From Candidatus Binatota bacterium (lineage in GTDB: Bacteria > Desulfobacterota > Binatia > UBA1149), in the NCBI GenBank assembly GCA_012960245.1, contig DUBO01000060.1, positions 1 through 64,000 on the forward strand: a DNA stretch of 64,000 bases, in the 5' to 3' direction. Positions 10,355 through 18,526 of this stretch are shown one piece after another (position 1 is the stretch's first letter; each line of letters starts with the position of its first letter). The notes under the pieces were generated by a model that was given only the letters and a program-made list of their open reading frames with translations, was not told the DNA's origin and made no database searches. The position numbers were made by a program, and so were the translations under genes.

Positions 10355-11731
10355 ATGGCAGTGGATCAGCAAGGTAGTGTCATGTCGGAAGTCCTGGGCG
10401 GTGGCCTGGGCAAAGCCTTGGGTGAACTCAGCGTGGGCGACGCGCTTGAGTCGCTGAGGTTACAGGTCGACGGCCTGATCGATCAGCTCGCCGGTGCCGA
10501 AGCCGAAGCGCGGGTCTCGCCGCATGAGCGCGAGCGCCCGGAAACACCGAGGACAGCCCCTGAGACCGAGCATTCGCAAGAAACACCCGGTACGCGCAAG
10601 CAAGGCGATAGAGAGCAGGGCGGGCGGCAAGGCGGCCCTGCTGGTCTCGACCACGCTCACGGTCTCGAAACCGAAATCGAATCTCTCAGCGGCAAGGTAG
10701 AGTCGGCGACCGACATGCTGGCTTCCCTGACTGACTTGCTCGAAGCCCAGGCGGAGCGCTTGGAAACCCTGGAACTGCAGGTCGGTGATCCGGACTTCGA
10801 TCGTCCCCTGTCGCGCGAACCCTCGGCTGTGGTTTTTCCTTCGGTTGATGCCCTCGCAGCTGAAGAGCCGTTGCCCGCTGAATCCCCGTTTTCTGCCGAA
10901 AGCCCGTTGCGAGAAGAAGCCCTGTTGGGGGAGGAGGAGCATCCCGTCGAAGCTGGTCAGTCGCTGCGGTCGGCTGCTTCTGTTTCCGGCGCCGCTGACC
11001 TGGCCGGGCGACTGGAGAGCATCGAGCTGAAGATCGTCCGCCTGAATAACAACCTGGCCTCGGTGCGTATCCGAGTCGACGATTTTGGTAGACTGTTGGG
11101 CAGTGGCCGCGCTGTTGGCCTTGGTGCTGGAGCGGATCCCGATGAGACAGCCTCCGGCCGGCTCGTCGCACCCGAAACGGAGGCAGCCGAGCCCGAACCG
11201 GCTGCCCGCCCTGATGAGACTGCCGACCAGGCAGAGAATTTTCCTGACCTGGACCAGCGGCTCATTGCTCAGCTGGCTGACCGGGAACTCGCGGTCATGG
11301 GGGGACGGGTACGCCAGCGCTCACGATCCCGGCGCAACGTGCTGGTGGTCGATTCGTCGGCCGACGCGCGCACGGTTCTCTCGATCTACCTTTCGCGGAC
11401 CGGCTACCAGGTGGTGACGGCTTCGAGTGCGGAAGATTGCCTGTCCAAGCTCTGTTACCACGATGTCGACGCGGTGGTACTCGAGCCTGATATGCCCGGC
11501 GCGGACGGTGGTCACGTTTGTAGCATCATCAGGACCGACCCGGCCTTCAAGGCCTATAGCCGCGTGCCCATTATTCTTTACACCTCGAAACCCCAGAAGT
11601 TTGATCGTAACACCGCCGAACGGTGGCAGGCGAGTGACTACGTGGTCAAGGGTGGAGACATGCTACCACTGGTTTCGGCCTTGTTGCAGAGCTGTGAGGC
11701 AGCCGAAGCGCAGGACGACACCGATGCTTGA
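10355..11731 (+). CDS. Protein with degenerate receiver domain (Glu at the phosphorylation site)
   Basis: This is a 458-residue protein. Residues ~1-320 are acidic, low-complexity and partly coiled-coil, with two leucine-rich segments (LSVGDALESLRLQVDGLIDQ and the coiled-coil LESIELKIVRLNNNLASVRI). Residues ~326-445 form a receiver domain recognisable from RRNVLVVDSSADARTVLSIY and the later MPGADG, ILYTS and VVK segments. Compared with active response regulators, the phospho-acceptor Asp is Glu377 (VVLEPDMP), and only one of the two N-terminal acidic residues (D333) remains. Thr410 and Lys432 are kept. This pattern suggests a constitutively on-like or phosphorylation-independent scaffold. ATG 10355 follows GGAGG; ATG 10382 is an alternative. 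No DNA-binding domain is seen. Confidence 0.7.
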   Translation: MAVDQQGSVMSEVLGGGLGKALGELSVGDALESLRLQVDGLIDQLAGAEAEARVSPHERERPETPRTAPETEHSQETPGTRKQGDREQGGRQGGPAGLDHAHGLETEIESLSGKVESATDMLASLTDLLEAQAERLETLELQVGDPDFDRPLSREPSAVVFPSVDALAAEEPLPAESPFSAESPLREEALLGEEEHPVEAGQSLRSAASVSGAADLAGRLESIELKIVRLNNNLASVRIRVDDFGRLLGSGRAVGLGAGADPDETASGRLVAPETEAAEPEPAARPDETADQAENFPDLDQRLIAQLADRELAVMGGRVRQRSRSRRNVLVVDSSADARTVLSIYLSRTGYQVVTASSAEDCLSKLCYHDVDAVVLEPDMPGADGGHVCSIIRTDPAFKAYSRVPIILYTSKPQKFDRNTAERWQASDYVVKGGDMLPLVSALLQSCEAAEAQDDTDA

Positions 11732-12476
11732 GTCGGCCGATGACGATCACTGGTTTAGCCCGGGCTGGCGTAGCCCGAGGTTGGGCGCAGGGGCGTGGCT
11801 GTGGGCCCTGGTGCTTGTCCTGGGCTTTCCGCTTGCGGTCAGCGCCCAGGGACTTCTGGTTCTCAACCCCATGCCACCCAGCTACGACCTGGGCGGGTTT
11901 TCTCTGAGCTCCCCTCCGGTCGACAACTGGAGAGAGACCCAATCTTCGCCGACTTCCTTCCAAGCTGTTTATGCCGAGCGTGCTTCGGATGTGGACATAA
12001 ACCAGCGTTGCCACTTTCTCGCGGAGTCTCACAAGGTGCCCGAGTCTGATTACCAGGGTGACTCCGCTTCGGCCGCCACCGCGGCCTGGACCCAGCACAC
12101 AGAGCTCAGGGGCGACGCGCTCGTGGCATTTACCCGGGTGCAGGTCCTCAAGGAGGCACCGGGTGTTTTTACTTTCACGCTGGTCGTGAAGCTCGGTGAA
12201 GAGAACGTACAGGAAACCTTCTTCATAATGCTCGCGCCCGATAAGTCTGAATACTTCGTCGCCAAGCTCACCACCAAGGAACCCCAGTTCCGCGAGGCCC
12301 CGTTCTACGCACCGCTGATGCTCTCCTTATCGACCCTGCGCTGGCGCGCTGAACAGGCCGAGGGCGGTTCCCCGTCCGCGGAAACAGTTGAAGACGCGGT
12401 GGATGGCGAATCGGGCGCTGACGGTGCTTTGCCGGGGGACGAGTCGGGCGCTGAAGCGCCCCCTGTCCAACCTTGA
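11724..12476 (+). CDS. Exported protein of unknown function
   Basis: I do not recognise a family. The 250-residue product has an N-terminal hydrophobic segment (AWLWALVLVLGFPLAVSAQG) ending in a plausible signal-peptidase site AVSA-Q. A predicted globular part follows, with Cys in NQRCHFLAESHKV, alternating strands (GVFTFTLVVKLGEENVQETF) and an acidic Gly/Ser/Pro tail. The ATG at 11724 overlaps the end of the receiver-protein gene by eight bases, so the two are translationally coupled and may function together. A periplasmic location is inferred from the signal peptide. Confidence 0.55.
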   Translation: MLESADDDHWFSPGWRSPRLGAGAWLWALVLVLGFPLAVSAQGLLVLNPMPPSYDLGGFSLSSPPVDNWRETQSSPTSFQAVYAERASDVDINQRCHFLAESHKVPESDYQGDSASAATAAWTQHTELRGDALVAFTRVQVLKEAPGVFTFTLVVKLGEENVQETFFIMLAPDKSEYFVAKLTTKEPQFREAPFYAPLMLSLSTLRWRAEQAEGGSPSAETVEDAVDGESGADGALPGDESGAEAPPVQP

Positions 12477-12526
12477 CCAGCTGTTGATTCCAGACAACCG
12501 GGAGTTTTGCAGCGACCGGGCTTTGC

Positions 12527-13621
12527 TCAGGTGGCCACGGCCGTGTCGACTTCATCCTCGTCGATCCAACTCAGTGCCGCTTCGCGTCCGTCACGCATGA
12601 GCCGCTCGGGGCTGCCGGAACCAGGCAGCAGGTAGTCGAGCAGTCCCGGCCTCTCGCCGCTGTCGAAGCCGATTACGCTGACCTTGATGTTTCTTTCCGA
12701 GGCAGTATGCATTGCTTGCTCCAACTCCAGCGACTGAGAAACCGCGTCATCGACCCCGAGCAACAGTACCCTGTCTACACTGCTTGCCAGTAGGTGCCGG
12801 ATCGCCCGCTCCCATGGCCAGGCCCCGCCGTTCTGCTCGGTGAGGCTCGCCGTGGCGACTCCCATGCTGCCCGGTTGGGCGCTGCCACCGGGCAGGGCCG
12901 AGTAGTGCTCACCGCAGAACATCTGTAACTCGACCAGTTGTTGATCGGTGTTTCCGTAGCCGAGAGAGTTCTCGACGAAGCCGACCAGCCTGCTGGTTTC
13001 CCGTCCTCTTGGCGCAAGGAGGCGGGCGTGTTCGAGCGCGGTATCGAAGAGGATGTGTTGGGCGCGAAGTTTTTCCCAGCCCCTGGCAAGTTCTTCGCCG
13101 CTGCCGTTTGCCAGCATCAATGCGTTTAGGGTGGAAGTGCCACCCGAGTAAACAACAGCAGGCGGACCGAACTTTTCGAGCAGGACTTCGGCAAGTCCAG
13201 CCTGGTACAGGGCCCTGCTGATGTCGCCGTGCATGATCCAGGCGAGGCAGGGCTGTTTTGCGGTGCTGGCAGGCTGTTCCTCGATCTCTATGTCCCCCGC
13301 ATGGTTTCCGTTGTCGCTGGTCTCTACAGCTTTTGCTGGAGCGGGCACAATTTCCAGGTTTCGTGCCGCACCCTTGCTGTTGTCCAAAGGGGGCACGGCC
13401 TCGCCGACGAGCAGCGGCGCGGGAGCTTCGGGCTCTTGCGCGCCGGCATCGGTTTTAACCGTGGCGGCGATCGTGGGCTCGGGGATGTTTTGGCCGGCTT
13501 CCTGGACAGACCTGTTCTGGTCCCCGCCAGCAGGCGGAGGCGTGTGATCTTCGCCCGCCTCCTGGTCCGCGGTGCGAGGCAGTGCTTGCAGGGGACCGGC
13601 CTGCATCAACATCCATGGCAT
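12527..13621 (-). CDS. Degenerate patatin-like protein
   Basis: This is a 364-residue protein. The first ~125 residues are low-complexity and acidic, with no homology that I can see. From about residue 128 it follows the patatin-like phospholipase order: a motif in the oxyanion-hole position (MHGDISRALYQAGLAEVLLE), then the nucleophile elbow as VVYSGGTSTLNALMLANG. True patatins have G-G-G-x-R/K-G and G-x-S-x-G followed by a distal Asp (DG[GA]). Here the first is MHGDISR, the elbow lacks its second Gly (GTSTL), and no convincing DGG is present. A noncatalytic or altered hydrolase is likely. It is transcribed away from the response regulator gene across a 217-base gap. Confidence 0.5.
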   Translation of the reverse strand: MPWMLMQAGPLQALPRTADQEAGEDHTPPPAGGDQNRSVQEAGQNIPEPTIAATVKTDAGAQEPEAPAPLLVGEAVPPLDNSKGAARNLEIVPAPAKAVETSDNGNHAGDIEIEEQPASTAKQPCLAWIMHGDISRALYQAGLAEVLLEKFGPPAVVYSGGTSTLNALMLANGSGEELARGWEKLRAQHILFDTALEHARLLAPRGRETSRLVGFVENSLGYGNTDQQLVELQMFCGEHYSALPGGSAQPGSMGVATASLTEQNGGAWPWERAIRHLLASSVDRVLLLGVDDAVSQSLELEQAMHTASERNIKVSVIGFDSGERPGLLDYLLPGSGSPERLMRDGREAALSWIDEDEVDTAVAT

Positions 13622-13838
13622 TAATCAAAGGGTAAGCCTGCGCGCGTGGAGCTGCAAGAATTGGCTCCAGGCCTCCACCCCGAACGGGGGGGGCACCGGC
13701 TGTAGTACAGCGCAAGGCACTAGCCTTAAAGGGGCTTGGCGGCGGGTCTGCGGTCGCGATTTCGGTAGCAGGGCGGGGCCATCAAGGGGTAAGCTTTTTG
13801 GAGGTCGTGTGGTAGCCGCACGCCACGGAGAGCCGCCC

Positions 13839-14303
13839 TTGAACACAGGATCGAGCAACCACGAAACCTCTTGTCCCCTGACGGATACCGTTGTCCTCGT
13901 TGACGATGAGCCGAATATCCGCGAGACGGTAGCCTTCATACTCGAAGCCGAGGGGTTACAGGTAGCCACGGCCTGCGACGGGATTGAGGGCCTCGATGTG
14001 GTTCACGAACAGAGGCCCAAGGTTGTGCTTCTCGACGTCATGATGCCCGGCATGGACGGTTACGAGCTGTGTCGCAGGATACGTTCAGACGCTGATCTTC
14101 GGGACGCCTACGTGTTGATACTTACCGCTCGCGGGCAGAAGGCTGACGAGCTGCGGGCCCTGGAAGCAGGCGCTGACCTGTACCTTTCGAAGCCATTCGA
14201 CGACGAGGTCGTTCTCTCTATTATTCGCGACGTTTTCGCGGGTAGAATCAGGTCGCGTTGCCATAGCGCCCGCCTGATCGCACCCCTGCACCACGTGGCC
14301 TGA
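13839..14303 (+). CDS. Single-domain response regulator
   Basis: This is a canonical CheY-like receiver of about 154 residues. It has VLVDDEPNIRETV (acidic pair), VVLLDVMMPGMDGYEL (phospho-acceptor Asp), LILTAR (Thr) and LYLSKPF (Lys-Pro). No output domain follows; the tail is short and basic. I prefer the TTG at 13839, preceded by GGAG; a GTG at 13809 is also in frame. Longer in-frame extension upstream has no family similarity. No histidine kinase is adjacent. It probably relays phosphate to, or allosterically controls, a partner protein. Confidence 0.8.
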   Translation: MNTGSSNHETSCPLTDTVVLVDDEPNIRETVAFILEAEGLQVATACDGIEGLDVVHEQRPKVVLLDVMMPGMDGYELCRRIRSDADLRDAYVLILTARGQKADELRALEAGADLYLSKPFDDEVVLSIIRDVFAGRIRSRCHSARLIAPLHHVA

Positions 14304-14316
14304 CCGGGCGCGTTAC

Positions 14317-14340
14317 GCAGGCAGATTGACCCTTGCCTGC
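14317..14340. terminator. Hairpin between convergent genes
   Basis: GCAGGCA (14317-14323) and TGCCTGC (14334-14340) form a 7-bp stem with a 10-base loop between the ends of the response regulator and SCP2 genes. There is no T-run on either side, so it may only be a weak bidirectional transcription barrier. Confidence 0.35.
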
Positions 14341-14353
14341 CAGGGCCGGGTGT

Positions 14354-14734
14354 TCAGTCGAAACTCGAATCCGAGAACAGGGCGCCCATGGCGAGAGCCA
14401 GATCCTGGTCACCCTCAACGACGATTCTTTCGCTGGCTACCAAGAGCCTTCCGTCGTACTTGCCGTCAGCGACCGCGACCAGGTCTTCGGCCGAGAGGGT
14501 AACGATCACTTCAGCGCTGTCCGCACAGCCGGCTTCGACTTTTACGCTACCGCCACCGAGCTGCAACTTGTAGTCACCGCCGCTGTCGCCGGTCAGCTTG
14601 AGTTGCACGCAGCATTCGGGGACCCCGCTGGCAAGTTCGGTTTTGTTGAAGGATTCGAAGAGATCGACGAGTCGTTCGGGCGTCGAGGGCTGCTCAACAG
14701 CTTCTTCGGCATTCTTTTCAGTGGTTTCCGTCAT
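14354..14734 (-). CDS. SCP2 sterol/lipid-binding domain protein
   Basis: This 126-residue protein matches the SCP-2 lipid-transfer fold. It has TPERLVDLFESFNKTELA, then CCVQLKLTGDSGGDYKLQLG, the repeated VKVEAGCADSAEVIVTLSAED strands, and VADGKYDGRLLVASERIVVEG. Such proteins bind sterols, fatty acyl chains or acyl-CoA within a hydrophobic tunnel in the cytoplasm. The N-terminal ~17 residues are acidic and likely disordered. It is convergent with the response regulator and diverges from the GT39 gene by 77 bases. The ligand is unknown. Confidence 0.78.
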   Translation of the reverse strand: MTETTEKNAEEAVEQPSTPERLVDLFESFNKTELASGVPECCVQLKLTGDSGGDYKLQLGGGSVKVEAGCADSAEVIVTLSAEDLVAVADGKYDGRLLVASERIVVEGDQDLALAMGALFSDSSFD

Positions 14735-14775
14735 GCGTTCTTTTAGACCGCAACGCGCGGCTGGGCAAACGGTTC

Positions 14776-14804
14776 TTGCCCGGCAACAGGGCGGGCGCTA
14801 GTAT
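14776..14804 (+). promoter_or_regulatory. Sigma70-like promoter for the GT39 gene, predicted leaderless
   Basis: TTGCCC at 14776-14781 and TAGTAT at 14799-14804 are separated by exactly 17 bases. The -10 ends seven bases before ATG 14812, so transcription would begin at or one base from the start codon. No Shine-Dalgarno sequence is present between them, which agrees with leaderless translation. Confidence 0.5.
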
Positions 14805-14811
14805 CGTTCCG

Positions 14812-16452
14812 ATGGCTGGGCGGACAGCGGGAATGTTGCTGGCCTCGGCCGGGGCTTGCGTGCTGCTGTTTGCAGGGCTCGGTGATTACACGCTGTGGGA
14901 TCCCGATGAGGCCAAGCATGCGCTCATCGCCCGTGAGATTTTCGAGTCGGGACAGTGGTGGGCACCCACCGTCAACGGGGCCCCGTACCATCACAAGCCC
15001 TCATTCTTCTACCTTCTCGTCGGCCTCGCTTACGGAGGGTTTGGTGTCAACGAGTTTGCAGCCCGGCTCGTACCGGCCTTGGCCTGCCTCGCCACTGTAT
15101 TGTTTGTCTACCTGGAGGCTTCGCGACCCGCCAGTAGCCAGGAAGACAGCCGAACCGCTAATGGACTGCTGGCGACGGGCCTGCTGCTCGGCGTTCCTTT
15201 CTTCCCCTTCGTGGGCCGTTTCACCAATTTCGATTCAGTACTGACGTTATTTATCACCGTCACGGTTTTCAGGGTGGCTGCCTGGCTCGACGCCGAAGAC
15301 GGCCGCCCTCTTCCCTGGGACACCTGGGTTTTTGCCGGGCTGGCGACTTTGACCAAGGGGCCCGTGGCGGTTTTGCTGTTAGTGTTGCCGCTGTTGTTGT
15401 TCCTTGTAAGCGGGCGCATCAAGCTCTCTCGGCTGAGGCCGGGCAGGGGAGTACTTATCTTCAGCCTGGTGGTCTGCGCCTGGCTGCTGCCCACGTTCCT
15501 GCTCAACCCCGACTACATCCGCGAGTTTGTCCTCGTTCACAATATCGGGCGCTACACGGGCGCCGGCGGAGTCTCGTTTCACGCTCAACCACTGTGGTTC
15601 TTTATTCCTGTTGGCATTGCCTGTCTCTTGCCCTGGTCGGCGTTGCTGCCGGCCGCGGTCGCAAGGGGCCTGGCCGGTCGCGATTCCTGTCGCTGGCTCG
15701 CCGTGTTCTGTTGCTGGGTACTGGTCTTCTTCTCGCTGTCTCATGGTAAGCTGGCGACGTACATCTTGCCCGCCTTCCCGGCGGCGGCGGTACTGGTAGC
15801 GCGCTGGTTGGAGGATAACGGTGAACGTCGAGCCGCCGGCTTCAACGGTTTGGCGCTGGCCGCTTCGGCAGTTCTCATGGTCGCGCTCGGACCCGCCTCT
15901 GCCTGGCTTTACTTCGAGGAAACCGGCGCCGTGTACCAGGGACCGGCGACCCTGTTGTTCTGGTTCGCCACCGCCGGGGGCCTGCTGGCCCTGTCTAGGT
16001 GGCGTCGGCTCTTCAGTGTCGGACGTATCAACGCTGTGCTGTGTAGCTCGATGTTTCTCGTCAGCCTGGGGTTCGCGTTGGCGCTGGGTCCCCGCGTGAG
16101 CCCGTTCACCAGCGATGCCGATCTCGCTGCCCTGGTCGCCGCCGAGGTCCCCGCGGAAATAGGACTGGCTTCCTGGGGCATAAGGCCCTGGTCTTTTCGC
16201 TTTTATGCGGATCGTCCTCTTTTCAGAAAGCCGCGGGCGGTTGATTACGAGGCGTTGATCGCGGGGCCCGAACCGCTTCTGCTTCTCAGCAAGGCCTCGG
16301 GTATGCGATCCATTGGCGGTGGTTCAGCCGGTGAGCTGCGAGCCTGGCGGAATAATTTTCGTCATACCCTTTACGCGAACCGAGCTGCCTGGTTTCTCTT
16401 GAACCGCGAAAAAACCTCACCTACGGCGATTTCTCCGAACCCGGGACGTTGA
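14812..16452 (+). CDS. GT39/ArnT-like membrane glycosyltransferase
   Basis: This is a 546-residue polytopic inner-membrane protein with about a dozen hydrophobic segments. Early in the first periplasmic loop it has LWDPDEAKHALIAREI followed by NGAPYHHKPSFFYLLVG. This Asp-Glu arrangement and the Y-x-x-K-P-P-like motif are typical of the PMT/ArnT (GT39) family, which uses polyprenyl-phosphate sugars to glycosylate lipid A or other envelope acceptors. The acceptor cannot be deduced from sequence. I start at ATG 14812 because a promoter-like -10 lies directly upstream and family similarity begins shortly after. Transcription continues toward the small exported protein at 16491, which has its own -10-like box. 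Confidence 0.8.
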   Translation: MAGRTAGMLLASAGACVLLFAGLGDYTLWDPDEAKHALIAREIFESGQWWAPTVNGAPYHHKPSFFYLLVGLAYGGFGVNEFAARLVPALACLATVLFVYLEASRPASSQEDSRTANGLLATGLLLGVPFFPFVGRFTNFDSVLTLFITVTVFRVAAWLDAEDGRPLPWDTWVFAGLATLTKGPVAVLLLVLPLLLFLVSGRIKLSRLRPGRGVLIFSLVVCAWLLPTFLLNPDYIREFVLVHNIGRYTGAGGVSFHAQPLWFFIPVGIACLLPWSALLPAAVARGLAGRDSCRWLAVFCCWVLVFFSLSHGKLATYILPAFPAAAVLVARWLEDNGERRAAGFNGLALAASAVLMVALGPASAWLYFEETGAVYQGPATLLFWFATAGGLLALSRWRRLFSVGRINAVLCSSMFLVSLGFALALGPRVSPFTSDADLAALVAAEVPAEIGLASWGIRPWSFRFYADRPLFRKPRAVDYEALIAGPEPLLLLSKASGMRSIGGGSAGELRAWRNNFRHTLYANRAAWFLLNREKTSPTAISPNPGR

Positions 16453-16456
16453 ACTG

Positions 16457-16484
16457 TTGCCTTCGTTCGGGCGGTTGTTACCAT
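16457..16484 (+). promoter_or_regulatory. Candidate promoter for the small exported protein, predicted leaderless
   Basis: TTGCCT at 16457-16462 and TACCAT at 16479-16484 have a 16-base spacer. The -10 ends six bases before ATG 16491 and no ribosome binding site intervenes. Confidence 0.4.
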
Positions 16485-16490
16485 GTAGCC

Positions 16491-17003
16491 ATGAGAGTAT
16501 TTTTGCGTGCGTCCGGCTTGTCCGTGTTCCTGGCTCTCGGTCTGACCTGCGCCCTGGCTTTGCCACCCGTCGCAACGGCCGATAGCGAAAGTTCCGCGGG
16601 CGCGGCTGAAAAGCTGGATTCTGCAGGGGCCAGCACACTGGCCGCCGATGAAGCCGTCAAGGCCTACCTCCTCGCCATGCAGGAGCATCGTTTCGGTGAC
16701 GCATACGACTATGTCTCCTCCACCTTGAGGGCCGGTAAGGATCGAGATGCCTGGGCAAAAGAACAGAAGTACATAGTCGAGTTGGCCGAGGTTAAAATAT
16801 TTGATTTCACGGTCTACCCGGCTCGTGTCACCGGCGACAAGGCCCGAGTACCTAATTTGCTGAAGTCTCAAGACAAATTTCTGAACCAGCTGGGCTTGGA
16901 TGAGCACGAACTTTACGACCTCATCAAAGAAGAGGGGTCCTGGCGCATAGATCAGCAACTGCTCGTGCAGGGTGCTGACCGCCGCGAGTATTTTCCCGAC
17001 TGA
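16491..17003 (+). CDS. Small exported protein, possibly NTF2-like
   Basis: This 170-residue protein has a clear signal peptide (VFLALGLTCALALPPVATA-D). The mature part reads VKAYLLAMQEHRFGDAYDYV followed by a beta-rich C-terminus ending SWRIDQQLLVQG. The helix-then-sheet order and the SWRID ending resemble NTF2-like/DUF4878 exported proteins, which bind small ligands or partners in the periplasm. Only an approximate fold assignment is possible and no catalytic residues are evident. ATG 16491 begins the signal peptide; upstream in-frame residues overlap the GT39 gene end. Confidence 0.6.
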   Translation: MRVFLRASGLSVFLALGLTCALALPPVATADSESSAGAAEKLDSAGASTLAADEAVKAYLLAMQEHRFGDAYDYVSSTLRAGKDRDAWAKEQKYIVELAEVKIFDFTVYPARVTGDKARVPNLLKSQDKFLNQLGLDEHELYDLIKEEGSWRIDQQLLVQGADRREYFPD

Positions 17004-17090
17004 GGGTCAGGCCGCTCAATCTCACCCGGCTGCGCCGTCCAGACATGTGGCGGCTCGCGACTAAAACCGGCGTAAAAGCCAGTGTACTCC

Positions 17091-17119
17091 TTGACACTGC
17101 GGCCTCAGGCCGATAAATG
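17091..17119 (+). promoter_or_regulatory. Sigma70-type promoter with palindromic spacer
   Basis: A perfect -35 TTGACA (17091-17096) is followed by a 17-base spacer and the -10 TAAATG (17114-17119). The spacer contains GGCCT-C-AGGCC (17101-17111), a short palindrome between the two promoter elements that could be an operator. A TAGGAG ribosome binding site at 17188-17193 precedes ATG 17200. Confidence 0.65.
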
Positions 17120-17199
17120 GGCTTGTTCCCGACTACTGGTAGTCGACTCCTCAACGATACAGCTTCGTGCACCTACGCGTCTTTTGATAGGAGATTTTA

Positions 17200-18513
17200 A
17201 TGCTGATTGATCACCCGTTATCCCGAGCCGTCTCCACCCAGACGGTTGCGTTTCGGGCAGCCTCCAAGAGGGCTGTTGTACTACCGGCTCTGCGCCTGTG
17301 CCTTTTTGTGGTGGCCGCGCTGGTCGCGGCCGGCTGCCATGGCTCTGAGGACTACGAGCCCTTGGGAACCCAGAAGATCTACGTTTCTGACAAGTTCTTC
17401 GATGTGGCGGTTCTCGATGAGAAAAACGTTTTTGTCGTGGGCTACGGCGGCAAGATCCTCTCGACCTCCAACGGGGGCTTGAGCTGGGACCTTGTTGATT
17501 CGGGCACCGACAGCGGCTTGTTCAGCATAAGTTTTTCCGACGACAAGAACGGTTGGGTCGTCGGGCAGGAGGGCATGATCCTTCGGACTGTGGACGGCGG
17601 TAAAAGCTGGACACGGCAGATCCCGGAGATATTTACCACCGCTGACTGCCGTGACCCTGAGTACCGTGAGAGTGTCTACGACGATTGCAGGTTGGAGAAA
17701 GACGCGGCGGCCGAGATCCTGCGCAGCCTTGGCAGCAAGAACCTTGATACTCCCGAGGTTGAAGAGGTACGCCTCACCCGCGAATGCCGACAGTTCGCTT
17801 CGGAAGAGTGCCCGCAGGCCTACCTCTTCTCGGTACAGGCGCTGGACGCGGACACAGCGGTCGCCATCGGTGACCGGTCGGTTTTTATGCGCACCGACGA
17901 TGGGGGGGCCAACTGGAACGTTCAGACCCTCACTGCTTTGAACACCGACATCGACCCGAACTGGGCCATCGTGTTCGAGGATCCGGTTCTCTACGATGTC
18001 GAGTTTGTCGACAAACAAAACGGTTTTGTCGTGGGTGAGTTTGGTAAGATTTACCAAACGGACGATGGTGGTAAGACCTGGATGGAACGGCAGCAGAGCC
18101 TGATGGACGAAACTATTTTTGACATCATGGACTTGCCCACCTTGTTCGATGTTGAGATCGCCGCCGATGGCAAGAGCGGTGTAGTGGTCGGGCTGGACGG
18201 CCGCGTCGGAAGGACCACGGACGGGGGTACTACCTGGGGTTTCGAGCCCCACGGAGTCAAAGAATACGTGGATCCTTTCTATTCCGGCACCGTGCTGGAA
18301 GACGGCACCGTCTGGGCGGTAGGCTCCTCGGGCCAGGTAGTAAAGACCGACGACGAGGGGACGCTCGCGAAGGGAAGCTTTGGCACCGCGATCAACAGCT
18401 GGCTGCGCCGGATACGCTTTATTGACAACGAAAATGGCTGGGTGGTCGGCGGATTCGGCCTCATCATGAACACGACCGACGGCGGCAAGACCTGGTACCG
18501 CCGCATGGGCTAG
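17200..18513 (+). CDS. YCF48/BNR-repeat beta-propeller lipoprotein
   Basis: This 437-residue protein has a lipoprotein signal (lipobox LVAAGC). A beta-propeller follows, built from repeats of the form NGWVVGQEGMILRTVDGGKSW, NGFVVGEFGKIYQTDDGGKTW and NGWVVGGFGLIMNTTDGGKTW, as in YCF48/HCF136 and sialidase-type BNR repeats. An insert with several Cys residues (about residues 147-205, CRDPEYRESVYDDCRLEK and CRQFASEECPQAY) separates two blades and may be disulfide-bonded. YCF48-like proteins often sit beside RND/MMPL exporters in proteobacteria and probably act as periplasmic partners. The RND gene starts only 13 bases after the stop, so the two form an operon under the promoter at 17091. Confidence 0.82.
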   Translation: MLIDHPLSRAVSTQTVAFRAASKRAVVLPALRLCLFVVAALVAAGCHGSEDYEPLGTQKIYVSDKFFDVAVLDEKNVFVVGYGGKILSTSNGGLSWDLVDSGTDSGLFSISFSDDKNGWVVGQEGMILRTVDGGKSWTRQIPEIFTTADCRDPEYRESVYDDCRLEKDAAAEILRSLGSKNLDTPEVEEVRLTRECRQFASEECPQAYLFSVQALDADTAVAIGDRSVFMRTDDGGANWNVQTLTALNTDIDPNWAIVFEDPVLYDVEFVDKQNGFVVGEFGKIYQTDDGGKTWMERQQSLMDETIFDIMDLPTLFDVEIAADGKSGVVVGLDGRVGRTTDGGTTWGFEPHGVKEYVDPFYSGTVLEDGTVWAVGSSGQVVKTDDEGTLAKGSFGTAINSWLRRIRFIDNENGWVVGGFGLIMNTTDGGKTWYRRMG

Positions 18514-18526
18514 GGGACTGACCTGA

